From UBA3210 sp963653535 (GTDB lineage Bacteria; Bacillota_I; Bacilli_A; RFN20; CAG-449): DNA of 23,736 nt. Location of the stretch: contig CAVJWU010000024.1 of the NCBI GenBank assembly GCA_963653535.1, forward strand, positions 1-23,736, in the 5' to 3' direction. The position numbers and the translations under genes were made by a program. Shown piece by piece: positions 15,813 through 23,669 of the stretch (its first letter is position 1; each line of letters opens with the position of its first letter). The notes beneath the pieces are model-generated. The model saw only the letters and a program-made list of their open reading frames with translations, ran no database searches and had not been told where the DNA came from.

Positions 15813-16883
15813 TTAGCACTTTTCTGCGAAATATTTAATTGTTCTGACCATTTGTGATGTATATGAATTTTCGTTATCATACCATGAAACAACTTGGACT
15901 TGGAATAAACCGTCGCCGATTTTTGAAACCATTGTTTGAGTTGCATCGAATAATGAACCGAATCTCATACCGATAACATCGCTTGAAACGATTTGGTCTT
16001 CGTTATAACCGAATGATGCTGATTGAGCAGCTTTCATTGCAGCATTGATGCCTTCTTTAGTTACATCATTACCTTTAACAACTGCAGTTAAGATAGTTGT
16101 TGAACCGGTAGGAACTGGAACTCTTTGAGCGGAACCAATTAATTTACCATTTAATTCTGGAATAACTAAACCGATAGCTTTTGCTGCACCTGTTGAGTTA
16201 GGAACAATGTTTGCTGCACCAGCTCTTGCTCTTCTTAAATCGCCTTTTCTGTGTGGGCCATCAAGAATCATTTGGTCACCTGTATAAGCGTGAATTGTGC
16301 TCATAATACCAGATTGGATTGGAGCATAATCATTTAATGCTTTAGCCATTGGAGCTAAACAGTTTGTTGTACATGAAGCTGCAGAGATAACTTGATCATC
16401 TTTTGTTAATGTGTGTTCGTTAACACCGAAGACAATTGTCTTTAAATCAGAACCTGCTGGAGCTGAGATAACAACTTTTTTAGCACCTGCAAGAACGTGT
16501 GCCATTGATTTTTCTTTTGAGCAGTAGAAACCTGTACATTCTAATACTACATCAACACCAATTTTACCCCATGGTAAATCTTGTGCTTTTGGCATTGCGT
16601 AGATTGTGATTTCTTTTCCATCAACTGTGATAGAACCTGGAGTAACAACTGTTTTACCATCTTCAGCATAAACTGGTTCTTTAGATGATACTGTGTGTTT
16701 GTTTTCTCCGATATGACCTGCATAACCACCTTGTGCTGTATCATATTTTAATAAGTTAGCTAACATACTTGGGCTTGTTAAATCGTTAATAGCTACGACT
16801 TCGTAACCTTCTGCACCAAACATTTGTCTGAATGCTAAACGACCAATACGGCCAAATCCGTTAATTGCGACTTTTACTGACAT
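15813..16883 (-). CDS. gap: Glyceraldehyde-3-phosphate dehydrogenase, type I
   Basis: 356 aa cytoplasmic GAPDH, which oxidises glyceraldehyde 3-phosphate to 1,3-bisphosphoglycerate. The N-terminal NAD fold is INGFGRIGR (7-15), and D34 at the end of strand 2 favours NAD over NADP. The active site is SAASCTTNC (167-175) with nucleophile C171, and H198 is the general base. The protein is about 15-20 residues longer than common GAPDHs (about 335), with the extra length in a loop around residues 62-85. AGGAGG lies nine bases upstream of the ATG. It is closed by a strong terminator. It lies 102 bases downstream of htpG, with no clear terminator between, so read-through from the heat-shock promoter is possible. 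A weak own promoter (TTACTA-N18-TAAAAT) is present. Confidence 0.97.
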   Translation of the reverse strand: MSVKVAINGFGRIGRLAFRQMFGAEGYEVVAINDLTSPSMLANLLKYDTAQGGYAGHIGENKHTVSSKEPVYAEDGKTVVTPGSITVDGKEITIYAMPKAQDLPWGKIGVDVVLECTGFYCSKEKSMAHVLAGAKKVVISAPAGSDLKTIVFGVNEHTLTKDDQVISAASCTTNCLAPMAKALNDYAPIQSGIMSTIHAYTGDQMILDGPHRKGDLRRARAGAANIVPNSTGAAKAIGLVIPELNGKLIGSAQRVPVPTGSTTILTAVVKGNDVTKEGINAAMKAAQSASFGYNEDQIVSSDVIGMRFGSLFDATQTMVSKIGDGLFQVQVVSWYDNENSYTSQMVRTIKYFAEKC

Positions 16884-16985
16884 AAATTAACAACCTCCTA
16901 TAATTTATTGTTTTGTTTTGTCAACATAATCATTTTACTACATCTTAAAAATAATTAGTAATAGTTTATTGATAATTTTTAATTT

Positions 16986-18881
16986 TTATTTATTAGTTGA
17001 TTTAATCATTAATTCACACATCTTGTTTGAGAAGCCTACTGGATCAGCAAGAGGCATTCCTTCAATAAGCATAGCTTGGTCTAATAATAGATCAGCATAG
17101 TTAGATAATTCATCTTTATTAGTTTCATATAATGATTTTAATGAATTAAAGATTGGATGATGAGGATTAATTTCAAGAATCTTTTCTGCTTTTACTTCTC
17201 CATTGCCTTTATTTTGAGCGAGAACTTTTTCCATTTCAAATGATAAACCTTCGCCTGAAACTAGACATACTGGTGAATCAACTAAACGTTTAGATACAAT
17301 AACATCTTTTACCTTACCATTTAATGATTCTTTTAATGCAGAGATGAAATCTTTATTATCTTCAACAACTTTTTCAATATCTTTCTTTTCATCTTCGCTT
17401 AATAAATCTACATTCTCACTAGAAATATTCGCGAATTCTTTATCTTGATATTTGCCTAAGATTTGAATTGTGAATTCATCAATATCTTCATCAAGGAGTA
17501 AGACATCATATCCTTTTTGTTTTAATTTTTCCATTTGAGGAATATCTTTCTTACTTGAAGATATGTAATAAATTTTAGTTTGATCTTCTTTCATTAATGA
17601 AACATAATCTTTTAATGAAATATGATCATCTCCTCCAGCATGTTTATAGACGAGTAAATCTTGTAATAATTCATTTTTTGAACCATATGATTCATAGATA
17701 CCATATTTAATAAAAGTACCATAATTATTCCAGAACTTTAAATAACGTTCTGCATCACTATCTTTAATAGAAGTTAATTCTTTAATAATCTTATTTTCAA
17801 TATTAGAAGATATCTTCTTTAATATTGCGTTTTGTTGAAGAATTTCACGAGAGATATTTAAACTTAAATCACTTGAATCAACTAAGCCTTTAACGAATCT
17901 TAAATAATCAGGAACTAAGTCTTTACATTTATCCATAATAAAGACACCTTTAGTATATAAAGATAATCCTTTTTCATAATCTCTTGCATATAGGTTATAA
18001 GGAACTTCACCAGGGATGAATAATAATGCATCGTAAGAAATATTACCTTCAACCTTAACATTAATTGAAGTGAAAGGATCGCTAAAATCATTAAATTTTT
18101 CTTTATAGAAATTATTTAATTCTTCTTCACTAACATCTTTCTTAGGTTTCTTCCATAATGGAACCATCGAATTTAATGTTGTTAAAGTAGTTTCTTCTTT
18201 AGGATTTTCACCTTTTTCATCATATGTAGTTTTAGTGATATACATTTGAATTGGATATCTTACATAATCAGAATATTTCTTGACTAATGCTTCAATACGA
18301 TATGGTTTTAAGAATTCATCATAATTTTCTTCTTCTTTATTTTCTCTTAAATAAAGAGTGATAGAAGTACCACATTCAGATTTATCACATTCTTCGATCG
18401 TATATTCATCTTCACCTGTTGAAGTAAAGACATAACCTTTTTCTGAATATGGAGATTTAGTTTCAACAACTACTTTACTCGCGACCATAAACGCGGAATA
18501 AAAGCCAACACCGAATTGACCGATGATATCAACTTCGGAAGCATTACCATCTTCTTTTTCTTTCATCTTCTTAATAAATTCTGAACTACCAGAGCTTGCA
18601 ATTGTACCTAGGTTAGAATTTAATTCATCATGAGTCATACCGATACCATTATCAGAAATAGTAATAGTTCTTGCTTTTTCATCGACTTGTAAGAAAATAC
18701 GGTAATCATTTCTCTTTTCTAATTTATCATCAGTTAAAGATAAATAATGATATTTATCTAAAGCATCAGATGCATTAGAAATTAATTCTCTTAAAAATAT
18801 TTCTTTATTTGTATAAATAGAATTGATCATTAAGTCTAATAATCTTTTTGATTCAGTTTTAAATTTATTTACTTCTGCCAT
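16986..18881 (-). CDS. htpG: Molecular chaperone HtpG (bacterial Hsp90)
   Basis: 631 aa, full-length Hsp90-family chaperone, an ATP-driven dimer in the cytoplasm. The GHKL ATPase domain shows RELISNASDA (31-40, catalytic E32 and Mg-binding N36), DNGIGM (77-82) and GQFGVGF (121-127). The middle domain has the family sequence SDLSLNISREILQQ with the ATP-sensing arginine. The C-terminal dimerisation domain ends in MIKSTNK without the eukaryotic MEEVD. SD AGGAGG lies nine bases before the ATG and overlaps the proximal CIRCE element. The promoter is consensus with two CIRCE-like elements, so HrcA repression is likely. Confidence 0.97.
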   Translation of the reverse strand: MAEVNKFKTESKRLLDLMINSIYTNKEIFLRELISNASDALDKYHYLSLTDDKLEKRNDYRIFLQVDEKARTITISDNGIGMTHDELNSNLGTIASSGSSEFIKKMKEKEDGNASEVDIIGQFGVGFYSAFMVASKVVVETKSPYSEKGYVFTSTGEDEYTIEECDKSECGTSITLYLRENKEEENYDEFLKPYRIEALVKKYSDYVRYPIQMYITKTTYDEKGENPKEETTLTTLNSMVPLWKKPKKDVSEEELNNFYKEKFNDFSDPFTSINVKVEGNISYDALLFIPGEVPYNLYARDYEKGLSLYTKGVFIMDKCKDLVPDYLRFVKGLVDSSDLSLNISREILQQNAILKKISSNIENKIIKELTSIKDSDAERYLKFWNNYGTFIKYGIYESYGSKNELLQDLLVYKHAGGDDHISLKDYVSLMKEDQTKIYYISSSKKDIPQMEKLKQKGYDVLLLDEDIDEFTIQILGKYQDKEFANISSENVDLLSEDEKKDIEKVVEDNKDFISALKESLNGKVKDVIVSKRLVDSPVCLVSGEGLSFEMEKVLAQNKGNGEVKAEKILEINPHHPIFNSLKSLYETNKDELSNYADLLLDQAMLIEGMPLADPVGFSNKMCELMIKSTNK

Positions 18882-18893
18882 TTTGATAGCCTC

Positions 18894-18920
18894 CTAGCAC
18901 TCAAAGAACTTAAGTGCTAA
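18894..18920. promoter_or_regulatory. CIRCE element (HrcA operator), proximal, htpG leader
   Basis: CTAGCACTC, nine bases, then AAGTGCTAA. This is the TTAGCACTC-N9-GAGTGCTAA consensus with one mismatch in each half. It lies at the transcription start and reaches the Shine-Dalgarno of htpG, the standard place for HrcA repression. Confidence 0.93.
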
Positions 18921-18925
18921 ATACT

Positions 18926-18953
18926 ATTATATTAATGTTTTTAGCAATGTCAA
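18926..18953 (-). promoter_or_regulatory. Consensus sigma-A promoter of htpG
   Basis: On the minus strand a perfect TTGACA (18948-18953) and a perfect TATAAT (18926-18931) are spaced by 16 bp. The proximal CIRCE begins at about +1. The distal CIRCE-like element overlaps the -35. Confidence 0.9.
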
Positions 18954-18967
18954 GTAAAGAGTGCTAG
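18941..18967. promoter_or_regulatory. Degenerate second CIRCE-like element over the htpG -35
   Basis: TTAGCAATG, nine bases, then GAGTGCTAG: exact CIRCE spacing, 6 of 9 matches in the left half and 8 of 9 in the right. Its spacer contains most of the -35 hexamer, so HrcA binding here would block RNA polymerase. Confidence 0.65.
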
Positions 18968-18982
18968 TTTTTCATAAATTTC

Positions 18983-19027
18983 AAATAAAAAAGACCGTTA
19001 ATATCATTGTAGATATTAAACAGTCTT
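18983..19027 (-). terminator. Terminator of the amino-acid ABC operon
   Basis: Long hairpin of about 15 bp with one bulge (19012-19027 with 18991-19005), loop ATTGTA, then TTTTTTATTT on the minus strand. It starts three bases after the ATPase stop codon. Confidence 0.88.
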
Positions 19028-19030
19028 ATA

Positions 19031-19765
19031 TTAAATATGGAAAGCTTCACAAGTTTCGAGGAATTCTTTTAATCTAGGGCTCTTTGGTGAATTGAAGATT
19101 TCTTCTGGAGTACCGCTTTCAACGATTTTTTTATCATCAACAAAGATTACTTTGCTTGATACTTGTTTTGCAAAACCTAATTCATGTGTAACTACGCAGA
19201 TGGTCATACCAGATTCCGCTAATTCTTTAATGACATCAAGAACTTCTTTAACCATTTCAGGGTCTAAAGCTGAAGTAGGTTCATCAAAAAGCATGATTTC
19301 TGGTTCAAGAATTAAAGCTCTAACAATCGCAATACGTTGTTTTTGTCCTCCAGATAATGTTCCTGGATACGCATTAGCTTTATCTTCAAGATTTACTCTT
19401 TTTAGTAATTCCATTGCTTTTTTAGTTGCTTCTTCTTTGTTCATCTTCTTTAACATCGTAGGAGCGAGAATCATATTGTCTAAAACACTTAAATGAGGGA
19501 AGAGTTCAAATTGTTGAAACACCATACCAATTTTTCCTCTCATTTCATTAATATTCTTATCAGTGATCAATGTTCCATCGAGAAGAATTTCTCCTTTAGT
19601 TGGTTTAACTAAATGATTCATGCATCTAATTAAAGTAGATTTACCACTTCCTGATGGGCCAATAATAGAAATTACTTCACCATTATTAATTGTTAAACTA
19701 ACATCATCGAGAACAGTTTTACCATCATCTAAGAAAGTAACAGTAACATTTTTAACCTCTAACAT
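19031..19765 (-). CDS. Amino-acid ABC transporter ATPase, GlnQ/ArtP type
   Basis: 244 aa ATPase of the polar amino-acid uptake (PAAT) family, peripheral on the inner membrane face. Walker A is GPSGSGKST (36-44), signature LSGGQKQR (137-144), Walker B IMLFDEP (157-163) and H-loop H194. The LSGGQKQRIAIVRA variant differs slightly from the common LSGGQQQRVAIARA but keeps the ATP-contacting residues. Its ATG lies inside the last codons of the permease gene (14-base overlap), so the two are translationally coupled. Last gene of the T-box-controlled operon, followed by a terminator. Arginine import is inferred from the leader; the ATPase itself carries no specificity. Confidence 0.95.
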   Translation of the reverse strand: MLEVKNVTVTFLDDGKTVLDDVSLTINNGEVISIIGPSGSGKSTLIRCMNHLVKPTKGEILLDGTLITDKNINEMRGKIGMVFQQFELFPHLSVLDNMILAPTMLKKMNKEEATKKAMELLKRVNLEDKANAYPGTLSGGQKQRIAIVRALILEPEIMLFDEPTSALDPEMVKEVLDVIKELAESGMTICVVTHELGFAKQVSSKVIFVDDKKIVESGTPEEIFNSPKSPRLKEFLETCEAFHI

Positions 19766-20543
19766 GGCGCATCAACTTCCTTTCTAATAATCCTAATAAT
19801 TTAGTTAAGATATAAACGATGACAAAATACGTTACACCCATCACCAAATAAACAGTTGTATAATCATATGTTGCAGTTGCTAAAGATTGGAAAGCTTTAG
19901 TTAAATCAACAACAGCAACGAAAGAAACAATGGAAGTTTCTTTTACTAAAGTAATTAATTCATTACCTAGAGAAGGTAAAGCATTTCTTAATGCTTGAGG
20001 GAATATAATTCTTGCCATCACTTGTGAATAAGATAAGCCAAGTGATCTACCTGCTTCCATTTGTCCTTTAGGAATTGAATTAATGCCTCCACGAATAATT
20101 TCTGAAACATATGCTCCTGAATTAAGGCCAAAGGCAATAATCGCAACAAATAAAGAATCAACATGAAGCGGAGCAAGAATAATAAAGTAGATAATCAATA
20201 GTTGAACTACCATTGGAGTACCTCTAAAGATTGATACATATGCTTTAAAGATATTTTGTAGAATTAAAATAAATACATTTTCACTTTTAACATTAAGAAT
20301 TAAACAAGTAATAAAGCCAACAATAACGCCTCCAACAAAGGCGCATATTGTAATAAGCATTGTCGTACCTAAACCATTAAAGAGATTTTGAAGATTTTTA
20401 GGATTAGAGAAGTTAGTACGTAACTTATCTCCAAGTCCTTCTTTAAATACTAAAGCGAGGGTTAATAATATTAAGAAGAAGGCTAATAACATCACCCATT
20501 TAACAAAAGTATTCTTATTTTTAAATAACTTATTAAGCTGCAT
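19752..20543 (-). CDS. Amino-acid ABC transporter permease (PAAT family)
   Basis: 263 aa integral membrane permease of the HisM/GlnP type. One N-terminal helix (about 14-33) precedes the core of about five helices. FRGTP (106-110) is characteristic of the family. The EAA loop that contacts the ATPase reads MEAGRSLGLSYSQ (162-174). A single permease gene implies a homodimeric channel. The start codon overlaps the end of the binding-protein gene by 11 bases, and the 3' end overlaps the ATPase gene by 14 bases, so the three proteins are made together. Confidence 0.95.
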   Translation of the reverse strand: MQLNKLFKNKNTFVKWVMLLAFFLILLTLALVFKEGLGDKLRTNFSNPKNLQNLFNGLGTTMLITICAFVGGVIVGFITCLILNVKSENVFILILQNIFKAYVSIFRGTPMVVQLLIIYFIILAPLHVDSLFVAIIAFGLNSGAYVSEIIRGGINSIPKGQMEAGRSLGLSYSQVMARIIFPQALRNALPSLGNELITLVKETSIVSFVAVVDLTKAFQSLATATYDYTTVYLVMGVTYFVIVYILTKLLGLLERKLMRHVRG

Positions 20544-21339
20544 AGTAAGTATTAATTATTTCTGCAAGTTTGCCATTAGATTTAATTTCTTTAATGAATG
20601 AATTTAAAGAATCTAATAATGTTGTATTACCTTTTGCAACTGCGATTGCATATTCTTCTTCTGTTAATACAACATTTTTAATTACTTGACAAGTAGGATA
20701 TTGTTTTACATATAAACTTGCTGGAGCAGAGTCAATAATAACTGCATCGATATTTCCATCAGAAAGATCTTTTGTAGCTAGAAGGCCATCTTTATATCCT
20801 TTACAAGTAGCATTTTTAATGCCTGCAAAATCCATTTCTTCATCACCGTTAATATATGATTCACCAGTAGTACCGATTTGACAACCAATTGTTTTTCCTT
20901 CTAAGGCTGTTAATAATTGATCTTTTGTATAATTAACTAATACTGAATCAGATTTAACAATAACAACTTGGCTAGCTTCGTAATATGTATCAGAAAAATC
21001 AACTACTTTAGCTCTTTTTTCAGTTTTAGTCATACCTGCGATACCTATGTCTGCTTTATAAGTTTGAACTGAAGGAACAATTGCATCAAAATCAATATCA
21101 CTAACAGTGAGTTTTGCTCCTAATGAATCAGCATAAGCTTGAGCAAAAGCAATATCAATGCCTTTGAATTCACCATTTTCTAAATATTCAAATGGTTGGA
21201 AAGTTGCATTAGTCGCGACAATTAATTCTTTGCTCGATTTAATGTCATCTAATGTTTTCATGCTTGTTCCACATGAAGATAGGCCTGCTCCTAAAAATGA
21301 AATAAGACCTAATGATAAAATTTGTTTTGTAAGTTTCAT
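20533..21339 (-). CDS. Amino-acid ABC transporter substrate-binding lipoprotein
   Basis: 268 aa solute-binding protein of family 3 (SBP_bac_3). The signal peptide ends in lipobox LSSC with C23 as the lipidated residue, so it is anchored outside the membrane. FQPFEYLENGEFKGIDI (47-63) and GMTKTEKRAKVVDFS (102-116) are typical; R109 should bind the ligand alpha-carboxylate. SD AGGAGG lies nine bases before the ATG. It is the first gene of the operon, directly below the T-box terminator, so its expression should rise when the cognate tRNA is uncharged. Arginine is the favoured ligand from the leader, but other polar amino acids are possible. Confidence 0.95.
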   Translation of the reverse strand: MKLTKQILSLGLISFLGAGLSSCGTSMKTLDDIKSSKELIVATNATFQPFEYLENGEFKGIDIAFAQAYADSLGAKLTVSDIDFDAIVPSVQTYKADIGIAGMTKTEKRAKVVDFSDTYYEASQVVIVKSDSVLVNYTKDQLLTALEGKTIGCQIGTTGESYINGDEEMDFAGIKNATCKGYKDGLLATKDLSDGNIDAVIIDSAPASLYVKQYPTCQVIKNVVLTEEEYAIAVAKGNTTLLDSLNSFIKEIKSNGKLAEIINTYYAA

Positions 21340-21391
21340 AATATATACCTCCTAAATTGAATAGAAACTTTCAAGTTAAGAGTGTTTTTAA

Positions 21392-21427
21392 ATAAAAAAC
21401 GCCCTTAAACAAGATTGTCTAAGGGCG
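21392..21427 (-). terminator. Regulated terminator of the T-box leader
   Basis: 8-bp stem CGCCCTTA/TAAGGGCG extended by ACA/TGT, followed by TTTTTTATTT on the minus strand. The 5' arm is also needed for the antiterminator (CTAAGG with CCTTAG), giving the mutually exclusive pair expected of a T-box. Confidence 0.93.
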
Positions 21428-21646
21428 ATATAATCGCGGTGCCACCTTAGTTGCTCATTAAATCACTTCAATGAGTACTCTATGAGTTCAATCAAACTCA
21501 GACGCTTTGACGGGCGAACCCGGGTTAGGCTTTTTACCTACCAGCTCCAAGATACGTTCATTAAATTCTTCTATACTAGCCTTTCACCACTTGCTAGCTC
21601 GCTAAATAGTTTCTTTTAACTACTACTTCTTTTCGTTGCATTTAAT
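21392..21646 (-). ncRNA. T-box riboswitch, probable arginine specificity
   Basis: Minus-strand leader with all standard parts. Stem I has AGTA opposite GAA (loop E), AGCGAG (AG bulge), GGTGAAAG distal loop and TTGGAGC near its 3' base. The T-box sequence AGGTGGCACCGCG (21435-21447) has antiterminator helices CTAAGG/CCTTAG and GCGAT/ATCGC, and the terminator follows. The specifier loop reads GAACGTA between paired arms. CGU (21554-21556, Arg) followed by A, or GUA (21553-21555, Val), are the candidate codons. The bulge base after TGG is C, which predicts a G discriminator; as far as I know this suits Bacillota tRNA-Arg better than tRNA-Val (A). It controls the amino-acid ABC operon by antitermination when uncharged tRNA binds. 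It fills most of the 381-base gene-free stretch 21340-21720. Confidence 0.93.
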
Positions 21647-21652
21647 GACAAT

Positions 21653-21681
21653 ATATTATGTTTTCTACTAACTTATTGCAA
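21653..21681 (-). promoter_or_regulatory. Promoter of the T-box leader
   Basis: On the minus strand TTGCAA (21676-21681) and TAATAT (21653-21658) are spaced by 17 bp. The start would fall near 21646, just before Stem I of the T-box. Confidence 0.55.
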
Positions 21682-21722
21682 TAACTTTTTTAATTTTTTT
21701 AAAAAATTTTTATAAAGTTATT
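21680..21722. repeat. AT-only inverted repeat after the uxuB-like gene
   Basis: AATAACTTT (21680-21688) and AAAGTTATT (21714-21722) are perfect 9-bp arms, and the A/T-only interior can pair further. It overlaps the SDR stop codon on one side and the T-box promoter -35 on the other. It lacks a clean GC stem plus U-run, so terminator activity is uncertain. Confidence 0.45.
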
Positions 21723-22572
21723 AAACACCTGAATAAGAAGAGAAGCCTCCATCAATTGGTAAAACTACCCCAGTAATAAATGAAGAAGCTTCTTCACTTA
21801 ATAAAAATAAAACAGATCCTAATAATTCACTAGGTTCACCAAATCTTTCCATTGGCGTTGAAGAAATAATTTTATGAGTTCTTGGAGTAGGAGTTCCATC
21901 TTCATTCCAAAGTAAGGTTTTATTCTGTGCAGTTGAGAAGAATCCTGGAGCAATTGCGTTTACCCTAATACCTACTTTAGAAAAATGAACCGCGAGCCAT
22001 TTTGTAAAATTAGAAACGCTCGCTTTAGCTCCTGAATAAGCAGGAATCTTAGTTAAAGGAGTAAAAGCATTCATCGATGAGATGTTTAAAATAGAACATC
22101 CTTTTTTACCAATCATATCACGGGCAAATTCTTGTGTTGGTAATAAAGTACCTAAGATATTTAAATTAAATACAAAAGAGAACCCTTCTTTATCTAAATC
22201 AAAGAAAGATTTAACATCACTATCTAAATCGCCTTCAAAAAAATATTCTTTATCAGTAGTTGCTTTATTATTATTTCCTCCTGCTCCATTTAGTAAAATG
22301 TCAACGCTACCTAAATCTTTTAAGATTTGTTCGTGACAAACTTTTAATGATTCTTTATCAAGAACATTTGCTTCATAACTAAAAGCAATACCACCTTCTT
22401 TTTTTATTTCTTCTACGTATTTATCCGCGGATTCTTTATGTAAATCAAGTAAAGCAACCTTAGCTCCTGACGAAGCTAAAGCTTTTGACATCATTGAGCA
22501 AAGCACTCCTCCAGCTCCTGTTACAACTACTACTTTATCTTTTAAGTCATGAACTTCAATTGGTAATTTCAT
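21721..22572 (-). CDS. SDR-family mannonate oxidoreductase (fructuronate reductase)
   Basis: 283 aa classical short-chain dehydrogenase/reductase. It has the NAD(P) motif TGAGGVLC (18-25), a NGAGG variant of NNAG (95-99), catalytic serine in NISSMN (163-168) and YSGAK with Y179 and K183. The start at 22572 is chosen over an in-frame ATG at 22626, because GGAGA lies just before it and the upstream extension overlaps uxuA. It begins one base after the uxuA stop codon. SDR-type mannonate/fructuronate oxidoreductases paired with uxuA are known in Bacillota, so reduction of fructuronate to mannonate is the likely role. The enzyme is unrelated to the long-chain UxaB at 6163-7605. Other keto-acid or gluconate dehydrogenases are alternatives. 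Confidence 0.88.
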   Translation of the reverse strand: MKLPIEVHDLKDKVVVVTGAGGVLCSMMSKALASSGAKVALLDLHKESADKYVEEIKKEGGIAFSYEANVLDKESLKVCHEQILKDLGSVDILLNGAGGNNNKATTDKEYFFEGDLDSDVKSFFDLDKEGFSFVFNLNILGTLLPTQEFARDMIGKKGCSILNISSMNAFTPLTKIPAYSGAKASVSNFTKWLAVHFSKVGIRVNAIAPGFFSTAQNKTLLWNEDGTPTPRTHKIISSTPMERFGEPSELLGSVLFLLSEEASSFITGVVLPIDGGFSSYSGV

Positions 22573-22573
22573 T

Positions 22574-23608
22574 TTATTTTTTCTCCTTTTCAAGAGCTTC
22601 AAATAAACCTTGTAAATAACAAGCACCTAACGCTCTATCATATAAGCCATAACCAGGTTTAGCCTCTTCGCCAAAGATATTTCTACCATGATCTGGTCGA
22701 ACATATCCATCAAATCCATTATCTACTAATTCTTTAACAATTTGATAAACATCAACATTTCCTAAGTCAGTTTGATGACCATTTTCATAAAAGTCAGTTT
22801 CATTAATAAATTTAAGTTGTCTTAAGTGAGCAAAATAAATTCTACTTGCATATTTTTTAGCCATATGTGGTAAATCATTAAATCTACCTGCGCCTAATGA
22901 ACCAGTACAAAAAGTAATGCCGTTATGAAGATTAGGAACTGCTTCAAATAATTTATCGTAATCACTTTCTTTACCGACAATACGTGGTAAAGAAAATATA
23001 TCCCATGGAGGATCATCTGGGTGAATTGCCATATTGATATTAGTTTCATCGCAAATAGGCATAATAGCCTTTAAGAAATAAACTAAATTATCAAATAATT
23101 GTTCATGAGTCATTCCTTCATATTCTTTTAATAAGTCGTTTAGTTCTTCGCTAGTATAAGATTCATCCCATCCTGGTAATCTTAAATTATGTTTATCTAA
23201 TTTCTTAAAATCTTCTTCACAATATGATAATGAATTAGATCCATCTTCATGAACATAATGTAAATTAGTTCTAAACCAGTCAAATACAGGCATAAAGTTA
23301 TAACAAATACATTTAACGCCGTATTTAGCGAGTAAAGTGATATTCTTCTTATAATTTTCAATATATTTATCACGAGTAGGTTTACCAAGTTTAATATCTT
23401 CATGAACTGGAACAGACTCAATAACTTCCATTTCTAGATGAGCCTTATCACATAATTCTTTTAAGTGTTTAATACTTTCTTCAGGCCAAACTTCACCAAC
23501 TGGTACATCATATACCGCGGTTACAACTCCTGTCATACCTTGAATTTGTTTAATATAATTTAAAGGAATACAGTCATTTTCACCATACCATCTAAACGTC
23601 ATTTTCAT
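22574..23608 (-). CDS. uxuA: Mannonate dehydratase
   Basis: 344 aa, close to the usual length of Gram-positive UxuA (about 350; E. coli 394). It dehydrates D-mannonate to KDG in the cytoplasm and needs Fe2+ or Mn2+. The TIM-barrel motifs are present: MTFRWYG at the N-terminus, AIHPDDPPWDIFSLPRI (194-210, H196), TFCTGSLGAG (232-241, C234), HLRQ (261-264) and RPDHGRN (304-310, D306 and H307). AAGGAG lies nine bases before the ATG at 23608. First gene of a two-gene operon with the SDR. It gives the second route to KDG in this window, parallel to UxaA. Confidence 0.97.
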   Translation of the reverse strand: MKMTFRWYGENDCIPLNYIKQIQGMTGVVTAVYDVPVGEVWPEESIKHLKELCDKAHLEMEVIESVPVHEDIKLGKPTRDKYIENYKKNITLLAKYGVKCICYNFMPVFDWFRTNLHYVHEDGSNSLSYCEEDFKKLDKHNLRLPGWDESYTSEELNDLLKEYEGMTHEQLFDNLVYFLKAIMPICDETNINMAIHPDDPPWDIFSLPRIVGKESDYDKLFEAVPNLHNGITFCTGSLGAGRFNDLPHMAKKYASRIYFAHLRQLKFINETDFYENGHQTDLGNVDVYQIVKELVDNGFDGYVRPDHGRNIFGEEAKPGYGLYDRALGACYLQGLFEALEKEKK

Positions 23609-23631
23609 ATAAAAAACTCCTTATTAAATTA

Positions 23632-23659
23632 ATTTTAATATAAGAGAAAAATAAGTCAA
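23632..23659 (-). promoter_or_regulatory. Candidate promoter of uxuA operon
   Basis: On the minus strand TTGACT (23654-23659) and TAAAAT (23632-23637) are spaced by 16 bp, placing the start about 15-20 bases before the ATG. Confidence 0.55.
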
Positions 23660-23669
23660 TACATGAAAA

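Noticed and set aside
16884..16985. htpG terminator or a heat-shock site before gap
   Set aside because: No hairpin with a T-run and no CIRCE half-site is present. A TTGACA at 16919-16924 (minus strand) has no usable -10 before the Shine-Dalgarno.
21553..21555. Valine (GUA) specifier for the T-box
   Set aside because: It is possible by position, but the TGGC bulge predicts G73 and the next base is not a purine. Kept only as the alternative to CGU.
22572..22626. Longer N-terminus for the SDR from the ATG at 22626
   Set aside because: The extra 18 residues overlap the uxuA coding region, are not SDR-like and have no Shine-Dalgarno, whereas GGAGA sits just before the ATG at 22572.
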